A stretch of 17,144 nt of DNA from Candidatus Thioglobus vulcanius (GCA_910595855.1 CAJVCJ010000008.1:1-17144), one strand, 5' to 3'; counted from the first letter of the stretch, positions 1 to 6,853 are shown. Notes: a model not told the origin generated them from the sequence alone. Program-made: numbers and translations.

Positions 1-336
1 GGAGGTATATGTTATTTACTCGATGGTCATATCATTGCTGGTGATACATTGTTTGTATATGGCGCGGGTCACTGCACAATGCCAGGTGGCAATGTTCGTG
101 AATTTTACCACTCTATGCAAAAATTAAAAAAGGTTGATGATGACACAATGCTACATTGTGGCCATGATTATGGCTGCAAAATTAACACCACCATGGGTGA
201 GCAAAAAGCAGGTAACGCTTATCTACTGCTAGACAATGAAGAGGATTTTGTCCGCTTTGTTGATGGCATGTCTCAAGGCTTGGTTGCCTACCCTACTGAA
301 GCGCTAAGCTTAAAAGAAGTGCAAGCAATGCTATGA
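1..336 (+). CDS. Metallo-beta-lactamase-fold hydrolase, C-terminal part (5' end outside window)
   Basis: The reading frame is open from base 1 and ends at TGA 334-336, so only the last 111 residues are visible. They hold the second half of a metallo-beta-lactamase fold: a GDTLF segment whose Asp normally bridges the two metals, then a CGHDYG segment whose His is the last metal ligand. Hydroxyacylglutathione hydrolases and related thioester hydrolases carry the same elements. The HxHxDH motif that would settle the family lies upstream of the window. After GDTLF the usual GCGR-type turn reads GAGHC followed by a PGGN segment, so substrate should not be assumed to be lactoylglutathione. The stop overlaps the nadD start by four bases (ATGA), which suggests translational coupling. 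A TTG at 49 is inside the domain and is not a credible start. Fold assignment is confident; substrate is not. Confidence 0.8.
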   Translation, partial: GGICYLLDGHIIAGDTLFVYGAGHCTMPGGNVREFYHSMQKLKKVDDDTMLHCGHDYGCKINTTMGEQKAGNAYLLLDNEEDFVRFVDGMSQGLVAYPTEALSLKEVQAML

Positions 337-959
337 TTGGGTTTTTTGGTGGCTCATTCGATCCGATACATCTTGGGCATTTAAATAATGCACAACAACT
401 GACTCATCAGCTTGATCTATCCACATTGTTTTTAATGCCTTGTCGTGAACCTGTACATAAAAATTCACTTACATTTTCCACCGAGCAACGTCTTCAAATG
501 CTCAAAATTGCCACTCAAAATATTTCTAATATAGAGATTGATACTCGAGAAATCAAGCGTACAAGTGACTCATACACTATTGATTCACTCAAGGAAATCA
601 AAAGACAATATCCTGATCAAGCTATTGGTCTAATCGTTGGCATGGATAGTTTTAATAATTTATCCACTTGGAAGCAATTTGAGCAATTTAATCAGTATTG
701 CCATTTAATCGTATTGTCAAGACCTGGCGAGCAACAACAACATACGATTCAAAATTTTACTTCAGTAGAAAACAAGACTGAATTAAACACCAAAATCTCA
801 GGACTGATTTATTTTGCCGATACAGACCAGCACAATATCTCTTCTAGCAATATTAGAGGTATTCTATTTAATAATGCTACGGATGGTAAAATACGCGCTA
901 AACAAAACTTAGTCGGCCTTTTGCCAGACAGTGTTATTAATTATTTAGAAAAATTATGA
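333..959 (+). CDS. nadD: Nicotinate-nucleotide adenylyltransferase
   Basis: NadD transfers AMP from ATP to nicotinate mononucleotide to make deamido-NAD, the penultimate step of NAD synthesis in the cytoplasm. The 208-residue protein opens with the nucleotidyltransferase signature GGSFDPIHLGH (residues 5-15), in which the HxGH histidines bind ATP phosphates. Near the C-terminus ISSSNIRG matches the family's second ISSTxIR ATP-binding motif. Length is normal (E. coli NadD is slightly over 210 residues). The ATG overlaps the upstream stop as ATGA, and its own stop overlaps rsfS the same way. The order nadD-rsfS-rlmH is widely conserved in bacteria and supports all three calls. No separate promoter or Shine-Dalgarno site is visible, so expression probably depends on coupling to the upstream gene. 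Confidence 0.96.
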   Translation: MIGFFGGSFDPIHLGHLNNAQQLTHQLDLSTLFLMPCREPVHKNSLTFSTEQRLQMLKIATQNISNIEIDTREIKRTSDSYTIDSLKEIKRQYPDQAIGLIVGMDSFNNLSTWKQFEQFNQYCHLIVLSRPGEQQQHTIQNFTSVENKTELNTKISGLIYFADTDQHNISSSNIRGILFNNATDGKIRAKQNLVGLLPDSVINYLEKL

Positions 960-1297
960 GCTTAAATTTAGAAGAGCAGTTAAAAGTTGTCACAGACACC
1001 ATTGATGAATTAAAAGGCGAAGATATCGTCACTTTAAAAGTATTAGAGCAAACTGCAGATATTGAAGCGATCGTGATTGCTACTGGCCGTTCAGTTCAAC
1101 ATGTTCGTGGTATTGCCAACAACATCAAAATTGAAGCAAAGCGCCTAGGCATGAAGGTTTCTGGCATTGAAGGCACTGAAACTGGTCACTGGGTTTTGGT
1201 TGATTTGGCTGAAGTTGTTGTTCATATCATGACTGAAAAAACCAGAGAATTCTATAAATTAGAAAGACTTTGGACTGGTGCTGATAACGACGAATAG
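956..1297 (+). CDS. rsfS: Ribosomal silencing factor RsfS
   Basis: RsfS (formerly YbeB/Iojap) binds ribosomal protein L14 on free 50S subunits and blocks joining with 30S when nutrients are short. The 113-residue protein spans the whole Iojap domain. The typical core is visible: the stretch around ATGRSVQHVRGIA (about residues 43-55), then the EGTETGHWVLVDLAEVVVH segment (about 72-90), with the conserved W-V-L-x-D-x-x-x-V-V-V-H pattern. It starts inside the nadD stop (ATGA) and is followed after three bases by rlmH, the canonical neighbour. E. coli RsfS is about 105 residues, so the length is ordinary. Confidence 0.95.
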   Translation: MSLNLEEQLKVVTDTIDELKGEDIVTLKVLEQTADIEAIVIATGRSVQHVRGIANNIKIEAKRLGMKVSGIEGTETGHWVLVDLAEVVVHIMTEKTREFYKLERLWTGADNDE

Positions 1298-1300
1298 TCA

Positions 1301-1768
1301 ATGAAAATCAACCTGATTGTCATTGGCAAAAAAATGCCTGACTGGATACAAACAGGCATTCATCATTATCAGAAGCAACTCCCTTCCCAGCTAAACTTCA
1401 ACTTGGTTGCACTTGAAGCGCAAAAACGCAAAGGTAAAAATATCGAGCAAATCAAAGAGCTAGAAGGTGACCTCATCATTAAGGCCAGCAAAGGCTCAAG
1501 CTTAATTATTGCCTTTGACGAGCATGGAAAACAACACACCACCAAGGCTATCGCTCAGCAACTAGGCAATTGGCAACAAAGCGGTGAAAGTGTTTCCCTT
1601 ATTATTGGTGGTGCTGATGGCCTAAGTGATGCAGTTAAAACTCATGCTAATCAGCTTTGGGGCTTGTCTAACCTAACCCTACCGCATTCGATGGCAAGAT
1701 TATTAGCTGTCGAGCAAATATACCGAGCCCACTCATTATTAACCAATCACCCATATCATAGGGAATAA
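1301..1768 (+). CDS. rlmH: 23S rRNA (pseudouridine1915-N3)-methyltransferase
   Basis: RlmH is a SPOUT-class, AdoMet-dependent enzyme that methylates N3 of pseudouridine 1915 in helix 69 of 23S rRNA, acting on assembled 70S ribosomes. The 155-residue length equals that of E. coli RlmH. The knot region is clear: LIIGGADGL (about residues 100-108), the glycine-rich AdoMet loop, followed by the family-typical C-terminus with LPHSMARLLAVEQIYRA and the terminal NHPYHRE, whose NHPYH is nearly invariant. It begins three bases after the rsfS stop, with no Shine-Dalgarno site, and is probably the last gene of the nadD operon. No hairpin terminator is visible in the 34 bases that follow. Confidence 0.96.
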   Translation: MKINLIVIGKKMPDWIQTGIHHYQKQLPSQLNFNLVALEAQKRKGKNIEQIKELEGDLIIKASKGSSLIIAFDEHGKQHTTKAIAQQLGNWQQSGESVSLIIGGADGLSDAVKTHANQLWGLSNLTLPHSMARLLAVEQIYRAHSLLTNHPYHRE

Positions 1769-1802
1769 AATAACCTTATAAACATTCATTTGGAGAATTA
1801 AG

Positions 1803-2471
1803 ATGAAATTAGAATTAATCAGTTTTAAATTATGCCCGTTTGCACAGCGCGCTATTATTTTACTAAACACTCAAAAAATTGACTTTGAAATAACTTACAT
1901 TAATCCAATGGATCCGCCTGATTGGTTTAAAGCGATTTCACCTACGGGACAGGTGCCTTTATTAAAAGTGGATGATCAAATCGTATTTGAATCGTCAGTG
2001 ATTACAGAATTTATTAATGACATTAGTAGCACCTCTATCCATCCAGAAGATGTTGTTACAAAAGCTAATAATCGCTCTTGGATTGCCTTTTCATCATCTA
2101 TCTTTGATGATTTATTTGGCTTAGTTACCGGTGATGAAGATAAATTTAATACTTCAAAAGCATCTTTATTTGCTAAGTTAAAAAAACTAGAAAATGCTAA
2201 AGGTGACGGCACTTTCTTTAATGGTGAAAGTTTCAACATGATTGATGCAGCCCTAGCACCGATCTTTATGCGCCTTGCGTGGATGAATGAATTTACCGAC
2301 AACGCATTATCAATTTCAGAATTTAAAATATTAAGCGCTTGGAGTGATGCAATTCTAGCTGTTAAAGAAGTTCAAACTTCAGTGATTGATGGCATTGACG
2401 ATGTTTATTATTCAAACATCGAAGGTCGTGAAGGACATCTTTCTACGCTACTAGTAGACGAAGAATACTGA
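1803..2471 (+). CDS. Glutathione S-transferase-family protein
   Basis: This 222-residue protein has a thioredoxin-like N-terminal domain (about residues 1-78) and a helical C-terminal domain, as in soluble GSTs. Near the N-terminus is CPFAQRA (Cys11), the CPxxQR arrangement of omega-type and stringent-starvation-type GSTs, where the cysteine can form a mixed disulfide with glutathione. TGQVPLL around residues 48-54 contains the cis-proline of the glutathione site, and FESSVITEFI follows as the usual E-S glutathione gamma-glutamyl contact. Possible roles are thiol transferase, dehydroascorbate reductase or detoxification; sequence alone does not choose. A good Shine-Dalgarno site (GGAG, 1792-1795) lies seven bases before the ATG, suggesting independent translation. 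It runs convergently into arsC with a six-base gap and no visible terminator between them. Confidence 0.82.
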   Translation: MKLELISFKLCPFAQRAIILLNTQKIDFEITYINPMDPPDWFKAISPTGQVPLLKVDDQIVFESSVITEFINDISSTSIHPEDVVTKANNRSWIAFSSSIFDDLFGLVTGDEDKFNTSKASLFAKLKKLENAKGDGTFFNGESFNMIDAALAPIFMRLAWMNEFTDNALSISEFKILSAWSDAILAVKEVQTSVIDGIDDVYYSNIEGREGHLSTLLVDEEY

Positions 2472-2477
2472 GAGAAT

Positions 2478-2825
2478 TTAGAGGATTGCTAGAATGTTTT
2501 CTGGTGGTCTTCCGATAGCAACACCCTTGTCAGTTTTAACAATTGGTCGTTCGATTAAAATTGGATGATCAATCATTGCCTGAATTAAGTCATCTTCACT
2601 GAGCGACTCATTATCTAGATTGTTATCTTTATAAGGTGCCTCAAAAGTACGCATTAAAGCACGTGCGTCAAGTTTTAAATCCACTAGCAATGCTTTTAAC
2701 TCTTCTGCAGATGGCGGTGTATCTAGATATTTAATTACTTCAAAATCAACATCTTTTTCCTCTAAAATTCCTAGTGTTAATCTAGATTTTGTACATCTCG
2801 GATTATGATAAATTATTGTATTCAT
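2478..2825 (-). CDS. arsC: ArsC-family (YfgD-type) arsenate reductase-like protein
   Basis: The 115-residue protein is a thioredoxin-fold ArsC-family member closest to the E. coli YfgD type. It begins IIYHNPRCTKSR, with the nucleophilic Cys at residue 11 in the HNPxC loop. Near the end are ERPIV and IGRPPE, the arginine-bearing segments that hold the oxyanion in ArsC. Classical members reduce arsenate to arsenite with glutathione and glutaredoxin; YfgD-type proteins are often annotated this way with no proven arsenic role, and there is no arsR, arsB or acr3 here. It may therefore be a general thiol oxidoreductase. The start is 12 bases from the start of the divergent thioredoxin gene, and no Shine-Dalgarno site precedes it. 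The symbol is the family label; yfgD would be equally apt. Confidence 0.85.
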   Translation of the reverse strand: MNTIIYHNPRCTKSRLTLGILEEKDVDFEVIKYLDTPPSAEELKALLVDLKLDARALMRTFEAPYKDNNLDNESLSEDDLIQAMIDHPILIERPIVKTDKGVAIGRPPENILAIL

Positions 2826-2837
2826 TGGCTTAAAAAT

Positions 2838-3356
2838 ATGTTTAAAAAAATCACCATTATACTGTCACTATTTTTATCTATGACGATTGCTCAAGCAATT
2901 ACCATTGATGAAATCATTGCATCTGCCAAGGCAGCTACCTCTAAAGAAGTTAGGGTGCCTGATTTTTCATTAACTGATCTCAATGGCAATGTCCATACAG
3001 ATGAATCTACCCAGGGTAAATTCTTGGTGGTTAATTTTTGGGCTACTTGGTGTCCACCTTGTTTAAAAGAGATTCCTGCTTTTGTTGATTTTTATGAAAA
3101 CAATAAAGACGAAGTACTAATCTTAGGGCTTGATTATGAACAAAGCAATACTAAAGCCGTGACTGAATTTACTGACACCTTTATGGTTAATTACCCAATC
3201 ATTATGTTTGATGATAAAAATGGCCCACAATTTGAAAAATTTGGTGAGGTGCTTGGCATGCCAACCACTTATATCTACGACAGAAATGGCCGATTAATCG
3301 ATTTTCATATGGGTGAAATGAACATTGACGACTTGCAAAAGGCTATTTCAAAGTAA
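2838..3356 (+). CDS. TlpA-like periplasmic thioredoxin-fold oxidoreductase
   Basis: With the ATG at 2838 the product is 172 residues and starts with a standard signal peptide: MFKK, a hydrophobic run to about residue 16, then a likely cleavage site after AQA (residue 20). I prefer this start to the upstream ATG at 2805, which would add IHWLK-type residues before the signal and overlap arsC by 21 bases. The mature part is a TlpA/ResA-like domain with PDFSLTDLNG (about 41-50) and the redox motif WCPPC (Cys72, Cys75) after NFWAT, then a GMPTTY segment holding the cis-proline. Such proteins act in the periplasm as thiol-disulfide reductants, often for cytochrome c maturation or protein repair. 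No ccm genes are nearby, so the partner is unknown. Its 3' end overlaps convergent epmB by nine bases. Confidence 0.88.
   Translation: MFKKITIILSLFLSMTIAQAITIDEIIASAKAATSKEVRVPDFSLTDLNGNVHTDESTQGKFLVVNFWATWCPPCLKEIPAFVDFYENNKDEVLILGLDYEQSNTKAVTEFTDTFMVNYPIIMFDDKNGPQFEKFGEVLGMPTTYIYDRNGRLIDFHMGEMNIDDLQKAISK
2856..2861 (-). promoter_or_regulatory. Candidate -10 element for arsC
   Basis: On the minus strand this reads TATAAT, a perfect consensus -10, about 30 bases upstream of the arsC start, giving a leader near 24 nt. No convincing -35 is found 16-18 bases further upstream. The element lies inside the first codons of the divergent thioredoxin gene, as expected when two divergent genes have almost no intergenic space. 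In AT-rich DNA a lone -10 match is weak evidence. Confidence 0.3.
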
Positions 3357-4292
3357 CCAAGTTTTAGATTTAAGTCCTGAATCCCTAACCAGTTTAGGTA
3401 CCAAGTAGCCGCTTAATTGGGATTGTAATTGTTGGTGTAATTTCAACGCTTTTTCATCACTAACTTCGTAATTTTCAGCACCTGACACTTTATCTAGCAT
3501 ATGTAGATAATACGGCAAAATCCCTGCATCGAATAACGCCAAACTCAATGACTTTAGACTGTCTAAATCGTCATTAACACCATTTAATAATACCGATTGA
3601 TTAAGTAATGTTGCATTTTCAATTTTTGCGACATTTTCACAAAACTCTGTTGAGAGCTCATTTGCATGGTTAATATGAGTCACTAAAACTACGTTTAACC
3701 TAGTTTTAGATATTATTTTGATCAAATACTCAGTTATTCGACTGGGTATCACCACCATAGAGCGTGAATGAATACGTAATGTAGTTATATGATTAAAATT
3801 TTCAATATTTTTAATTAACTTTTCTAGTTTTTGGTCACTCAAGCTTAACGGGTCACCGCCACTTAAAATAACTTCGTTAATTTCTGCATGATTACGGATA
3901 TATTGTTCGATTGCAGGCCAATTGCTAATCGCATCATGCTGACTATAATCGAAATTTTGCCTAAAACAATATTGACAATGTATCGCACACACTTGAGAAG
4001 CGATCAGTAATACTCGATTAGGGTATTTGTGAATCAGTCCATCTACAGGAGAATTGCTTTCATCGTTTAAAGGGGATAAAGAATATTTACTATCACTGGC
4101 TGATACTTGAGGAGTGACTTGCCTAAGCAAAGGATCGTTAGGATTGTTAATATCTATTAATCCAGCGTACTGAAGCGGGATTTTAATTGGAAATTTGGCC
4201 TGTGTAAAAGCCTGAGTATTAAAAAAATCATTACTCTGTTGCACGCCTTTTAATGCGCTTTTTGCATGCTGTTGCCACTGTTTCATAGACAT
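3348..4292 (-). CDS. epmB: EF-P (R)-beta-lysine synthesis enzyme, lysine 2,3-aminomutase EpmB
   Basis: EpmB is a radical-SAM, PLP-dependent aminomutase that converts L-lysine to (R)-beta-lysine, which EpmA attaches to elongation factor P to relieve stalling at polyproline. The 314-residue protein has the cluster motif CxxxCxxC (Cys102, Cys106, Cys109, ending in CFRQ), followed by the SGGDPLSLSD segment (AdoMet binding) and HSRSMVVIPSRI. The SKT near the C-terminus (Lys310) aligns with the PLP lysine of EpmB. It lacks the C-terminal and zinc-binding extension of catabolic clostridial lysine aminomutases, so EpmB is the better call. efp and epmA are not in the window. The first ATG (4290-4292) directly abuts the oligo-T tract of a terminator and has no Shine-Dalgarno site; a second in-frame ATG lies at 4284-4286. 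Confidence 0.92.
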   Translation of the reverse strand: MSMKQWQQHAKSALKGVQQSNDFFNTQAFTQAKFPIKIPLQYAGLIDINNPNDPLLRQVTPQVSASDSKYSLSPLNDESNSPVDGLIHKYPNRVLLIASQVCAIHCQYCFRQNFDYSQHDAISNWPAIEQYIRNHAEINEVILSGGDPLSLSDQKLEKLIKNIENFNHITTLRIHSRSMVVIPSRITEYLIKIISKTRLNVVLVTHINHANELSTEFCENVAKIENATLLNQSVLLNGVNDDLDSLKSLSLALFDAGILPYYLHMLDKVSGAENYEVSDEKALKLHQQLQSQLSGYLVPKLVRDSGLKSKTWLL

Positions 4293-4314
4293 AAAAAAAG
4301 CCCCGTAAGGGGCT
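4293..4314 (-). terminator. Rho-independent terminator of the 61-residue gene
   Basis: Read on the minus strand, AGCCCC (4314-4309), loop TTAC and GGGGCT (4304-4299) form a six-base-pair GC-rich hairpin followed by seven consecutive T residues. It sits 24 bases past the stop of the small gene at 4338. The T-tract ends at base 4293, immediately before the epmB ATG at 4292-4290. The plus-strand side has only CTCTTTG after the stem, so the signal mainly works on the minus strand. Confidence 0.85.
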
Positions 4315-4337
4315 CTTTGATTCGATTTACTTAAGTC

Positions 4338-4523
4338 TTAACAAAAGTTAGCGAAGTTTGCATCTGAATGCTCAGCACCATCTTCATAGCCAGATTCATA
4401 CTCATCAGTTTTTCTTTGCTCTTCGATTTCAGGGTTGTTTAAGAAACCTGCGACCCAACCTTGAATATAGTTGTCATTTACGCCCATTTCTTCCATTTTT
4501 TTAACGCCTTCGTAGTAAGTCAT
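4338..4523 (-). CDS. Small acidic protein, 61 residues, family not recognised
   Basis: I do not recognise this protein with certainty. It has no signal peptide and no long hydrophobic stretch, is acidic in its C-terminal half and ends in Cys. It contains YIQGWVAGFLNNP (about 19-31) and, 23 residues after the first G-W, ESGYEDG. The paired G-aromatic elements, each preceded three residues earlier by Tyr, recall the layout of ribosome modulation factor (GYxAG, then Pro, then WxxGW); RMF itself is basic, so this is only a hint. The gene is a complete unit: a strong Shine-Dalgarno AAGGAG eight bases before the ATG, a plausible sigma-70 promoter and a strong terminator. That architecture suggests abundant or condition-dependent expression and makes a real gene very likely despite the short length. 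Confidence 0.82.
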   Translation of the reverse strand: MTYYEGVKKMEEMGVNDNYIQGWVAGFLNNPEIEEQRKTDEYESGYEDGAEHSDANFANFC

Positions 4524-4531
4524 TGCTGATA

Positions 4532-4537
4532 CTCCTT
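4532..4537 (-). promoter_or_regulatory. Strong Shine-Dalgarno site of the 61-residue gene
   Basis: The minus strand reads AAGGAG, with eight bases to the ATG at 4523-4521. It is the best ribosome binding site in the window, where most genes have none and rely on stop-start overlaps. It fixes the start of the small gene and argues that it is translated well. Confidence 0.8.
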
Positions 4538-4582
4538 AATTAATGTTTATAATTTTGTTGCTTACATCAGAACATTGTTCAA

Positions 4583-4611
4583 CTGACATAAGAGAAAGAT
4601 AATATTATAAC
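4583..4611 (+). promoter_or_regulatory. Candidate sigma-70 promoter of uvrD
   Basis: CTGACA (4583-4588) and TATAAC (4606-4611) are separated by 17 bases, each one mismatch from consensus. The start would fall near 4618, giving a leader of about 23 nt before the uvrD ATG at 4641. No LexA-box-like CTG-N10-CAG is visible in this gap, so SOS control of uvrD as in E. coli is not supported here. Confidence 0.5.
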
Positions 4612-4631
4612 CATAAAATTTCATAAGGCAA
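4604..4631 (-). promoter_or_regulatory. Candidate sigma-70 promoter of the 61-residue gene
   Basis: On the minus strand a -35-like TTGCCT (4631-4626) is separated by 16 bases from a perfect TATAAT -10 (4609-4604). Transcription would start near 4597 and give a leader of roughly 70 nt. The -10 overlaps the -10 proposed for uvrD on the other strand, so the two promoters would compete for RNA polymerase. Confidence 0.55.
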
Positions 4632-4640
4632 GAAAAATCA

Positions 4641-6806
4641 ATGAATTTATCAGAAATAACCAACGGATTAAACGATAAACAACATCAGTCAGTTGCATTG
4701 AGTGATGCTCAAAATGCGCTAATACTAGCGGGCGCAGGTAGTGGCAAGACACGTGTACTGACTCATAGAATAGCCTATTTGGTTACTCAGAAAAATATTC
4801 ATACTGACTCAATACTGGCTGTTACCTTTACTAACAAGGCAGCTGCAGAAATGCGTGATCGTCTTGGGTCATTATTAAGAAGACCAATACAAAGTATGTG
4901 GGTTGGTACCTTTCACGGCCTTGCACATCGTCTATTACGTACGCATTATGAAAAAGCCGGCCTAACTTCAGGTTTTCAAATACTCGATGCACAAGATCAA
5001 TTTCGAATTGTTAAACGCCTAATGAAAGAAAACAATATTGATGAATCTAAATTTCCAGTAAGAAAAGTTCAATGGTTCATTAATCAACAAAAAGATGAAG
5101 GAGTTCGCGCTCAAGATGTAGATGCTGGCTATAACTTTTTTATTAAAAAAAGTCTCGAGGTTTTTGTACTATATGAGTCACATTGTCGCGCTAACGATCT
5201 AATTGATTTTGCTGAATTATTAGTGCGTAGCTATGAACTACTCAAAAACAACGCAGAACTACTTGAGCATTATCAAACACGCTTTTCGAATATTTTGGTT
5301 GATGAGTTTCAAGATACTAATACCGTGCAATACAAATGGATTAAACAGCTATTCACTGGCCGTAATAATGTTTTCTGTGTGGGTGATGATGATCAATCAA
5401 TTTATGGCTGGCGAGGTGCAAAAATTGAAAATATTACCAAACTGGAAACAGACTTTGCACCAATTCAAACCATTCGTCTTGAACAAAATTATCGCTCAAC
5501 AGGAAATATTCTTGCAGCGTCAAATGCACTAATTGCTAACAACTCCAATAGAATGGGGAAATCATTATGGACTGATTCTGGTAATGGCGAATTGATTGAT
5601 ATATATGAGGCTCGTACAGAAACTGATGAAGCTGATTACGTCATTCGACGTATTAAAAAGTTTATTAAAGATGGCTCAAGTGCCAGTGATTGCGCTATTT
5701 TGTATCGGTCAAACGCTCAGTCACGTGTATTTGAAGATGCGCTTATTAAATACAATATTCCTTATATTATCTACGGCGGATTGCGATTTTTTGAACGCGC
5801 TGAAATTAAAGATGCGCTTGGTTATGTACGACTTTGTGAAAGCACAACAGACAATGTTGCCTTTGAGAGAATTGTTAACTTCCCAACGCGCGGCATTGGT
5901 AACGCCACTTTGGAGAAAGTTAGAGAGTTTGCAAAAGAACAGCATACCAACTTATTTCAAGCTGCAATCCAAGTGGCGCCAATGCTACCAACTAGAGCTT
6001 CAAATGCATTAAATGGCTTTATACAATTAATAGAGCAAATGACTGACGACTCTAAAAATTTAATATTAAGTGAAAAAGTAGCTTATTTGTTAAATAATTC
6101 CGGTTTAATGACTCATTACGCCAATGATAAAACAGACAAAGCTGGCAGTAAAAAAGAAAACTTAGAAGAACTTATATCAGCTGCTAAGCAATATAGTCAT
6201 GATGAAGATAGCGAAATGAATGAGGTGGTTGGTTTTATCTCTTTAGCGTCTCTTGATTCTAGTGGTGATGCCAATGCACCAATCGTTGACAATGTTCAGC
6301 TAATGACTATTCACTCAGCCAAAGGTCTTGAGTTTCCAAATGTATTTTTAGGCGGCCTAGAGGAAGATCTATTCCCCTCAAGGCAATCTAAAGACGAGCC
6401 GCACTTGTTGGATGAGGAAAGACGACTATGCTATGTCGGCATGACCCGAGCTATGAAAAGACTGACACTAACATTTGCCATTAAACGCTTTCTACATGGG
6501 CAATCTTTATACGCTTACCCATCTCGATTTTTAGATGAAATTCCAGGTGAATTTGTCAACAAGGTTAAGGCAAAATTTGGCGCAACTCAGGCTAATTATA
6601 ATGATGATGATATTTACAACCAAGACATTGAGCCAGAGGCAAATGGGCAGCTTTCTGTTGGCGCAGGCGTTAAGCATGGTAAATTTGGCTATGGCACAGT
6701 GCTTAACTTTGAAGGTGATGGCGATAGCGCTAGAATTCAAATAAAATTTAAACAAGCGGGTACAAAATGGCTAATTGCCAGTTATGCTAATTTAGAATTT
6801 GTTTAA
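4641..6806 (+). CDS. uvrD: DNA helicase II, UvrD
   Basis: UvrD is a 3'-5' superfamily-1A DNA helicase that displaces the incised oligonucleotide in nucleotide excision repair, unwinds nicked strands in mismatch repair and removes RecA filaments. At 721 residues it is within one residue of E. coli UvrD. Motifs appear in order: Walker A AGAGSGKT (30-37), motif Ia FTNKAAAEM, WVGTFHGLAHRLLR typical of UvrD, motif II VDEFQDT (220-226), motif III GDDDQSIYGWRGA (from about 248), motif IV LEQNYRS (from about 280), motif V TIHSAKGLEF (from about 556) and motif VI VGMTRA (about 598-603). The C-terminal end (VKHGKFGYGTVLNFEG ... KWLIASYANLE) is the Tudor-like domain that binds RNA polymerase in UvrD/PcrA and is absent from Rep. 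It is monocistronic, divergent from the small gene. The Shine-Dalgarno site is weak (AAGG, 4625-4628). Confidence 0.97.
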   Translation: MNLSEITNGLNDKQHQSVALSDAQNALILAGAGSGKTRVLTHRIAYLVTQKNIHTDSILAVTFTNKAAAEMRDRLGSLLRRPIQSMWVGTFHGLAHRLLRTHYEKAGLTSGFQILDAQDQFRIVKRLMKENNIDESKFPVRKVQWFINQQKDEGVRAQDVDAGYNFFIKKSLEVFVLYESHCRANDLIDFAELLVRSYELLKNNAELLEHYQTRFSNILVDEFQDTNTVQYKWIKQLFTGRNNVFCVGDDDQSIYGWRGAKIENITKLETDFAPIQTIRLEQNYRSTGNILAASNALIANNSNRMGKSLWTDSGNGELIDIYEARTETDEADYVIRRIKKFIKDGSSASDCAILYRSNAQSRVFEDALIKYNIPYIIYGGLRFFERAEIKDALGYVRLCESTTDNVAFERIVNFPTRGIGNATLEKVREFAKEQHTNLFQAAIQVAPMLPTRASNALNGFIQLIEQMTDDSKNLILSEKVAYLLNNSGLMTHYANDKTDKAGSKKENLEELISAAKQYSHDEDSEMNEVVGFISLASLDSSGDANAPIVDNVQLMTIHSAKGLEFPNVFLGGLEEDLFPSRQSKDEPHLLDEERRLCYVGMTRAMKRLTLTFAIKRFLHGQSLYAYPSRFLDEIPGEFVNKVKAKFGATQANYNDDDIYNQDIEPEANGQLSVGAGVKHGKFGYGTVLNFEGDGDSARIQIKFKQAGTKWLIASYANLEFV

Positions 6807-6823
6807 TACACGCTAAGGTGTGG

Positions 6824-6849
6824 CTCGAAGCAAGCAAGTCTTGCTTGAG
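6824..6849. terminator. Hairpin between convergent uvrD and the nagZ-operon end; possible terminator
   Basis: CTC-G-AAGCAAG (6824-6834), loop CAAGT and CTTGCTTGAG (6840-6849) form a ten-pair stem with one bulged G in the 47-base gap between two convergent genes. Its place suits a bidirectional 3' end, but neither strand has a proper T-tract after it. It may stop RNA polymerase weakly, protect mRNA 3' ends, or mean nothing. Confidence 0.4.
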
Positions 6850-6853
6850 TTGC

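Noticed and set aside
2805..2837. Upstream ATG as the start of the TlpA-like gene
   Set aside because: It would place polar residues with Trp and His ahead of a normal signal peptide and overlap arsC by 21 bases; ATG 2838 gives a textbook signal peptide.
3348..4292. Catabolic lysine 2,3-aminomutase (KamA)
   Set aside because: Length is about 100 residues short of KamA, and the C-terminus matches EpmB; no lysine fermentation genes are near.
4583..4640. LexA operator in front of uvrD
   Set aside because: No CTG-N10-CAG or close variant is seen between the promoter candidate and the ATG.
5233..6012. Two plus-strand open frames inside uvrD
   Set aside because: Both lie wholly within a well-supported uvrD frame, and their translations look like out-of-frame AT-rich coding sequence.
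6807..6853. REP-like repeat between uvrD and the small gene
   Set aside because: The hairpin is single-copy in this window and has no related copies in other gaps, so repeat status cannot be supported.
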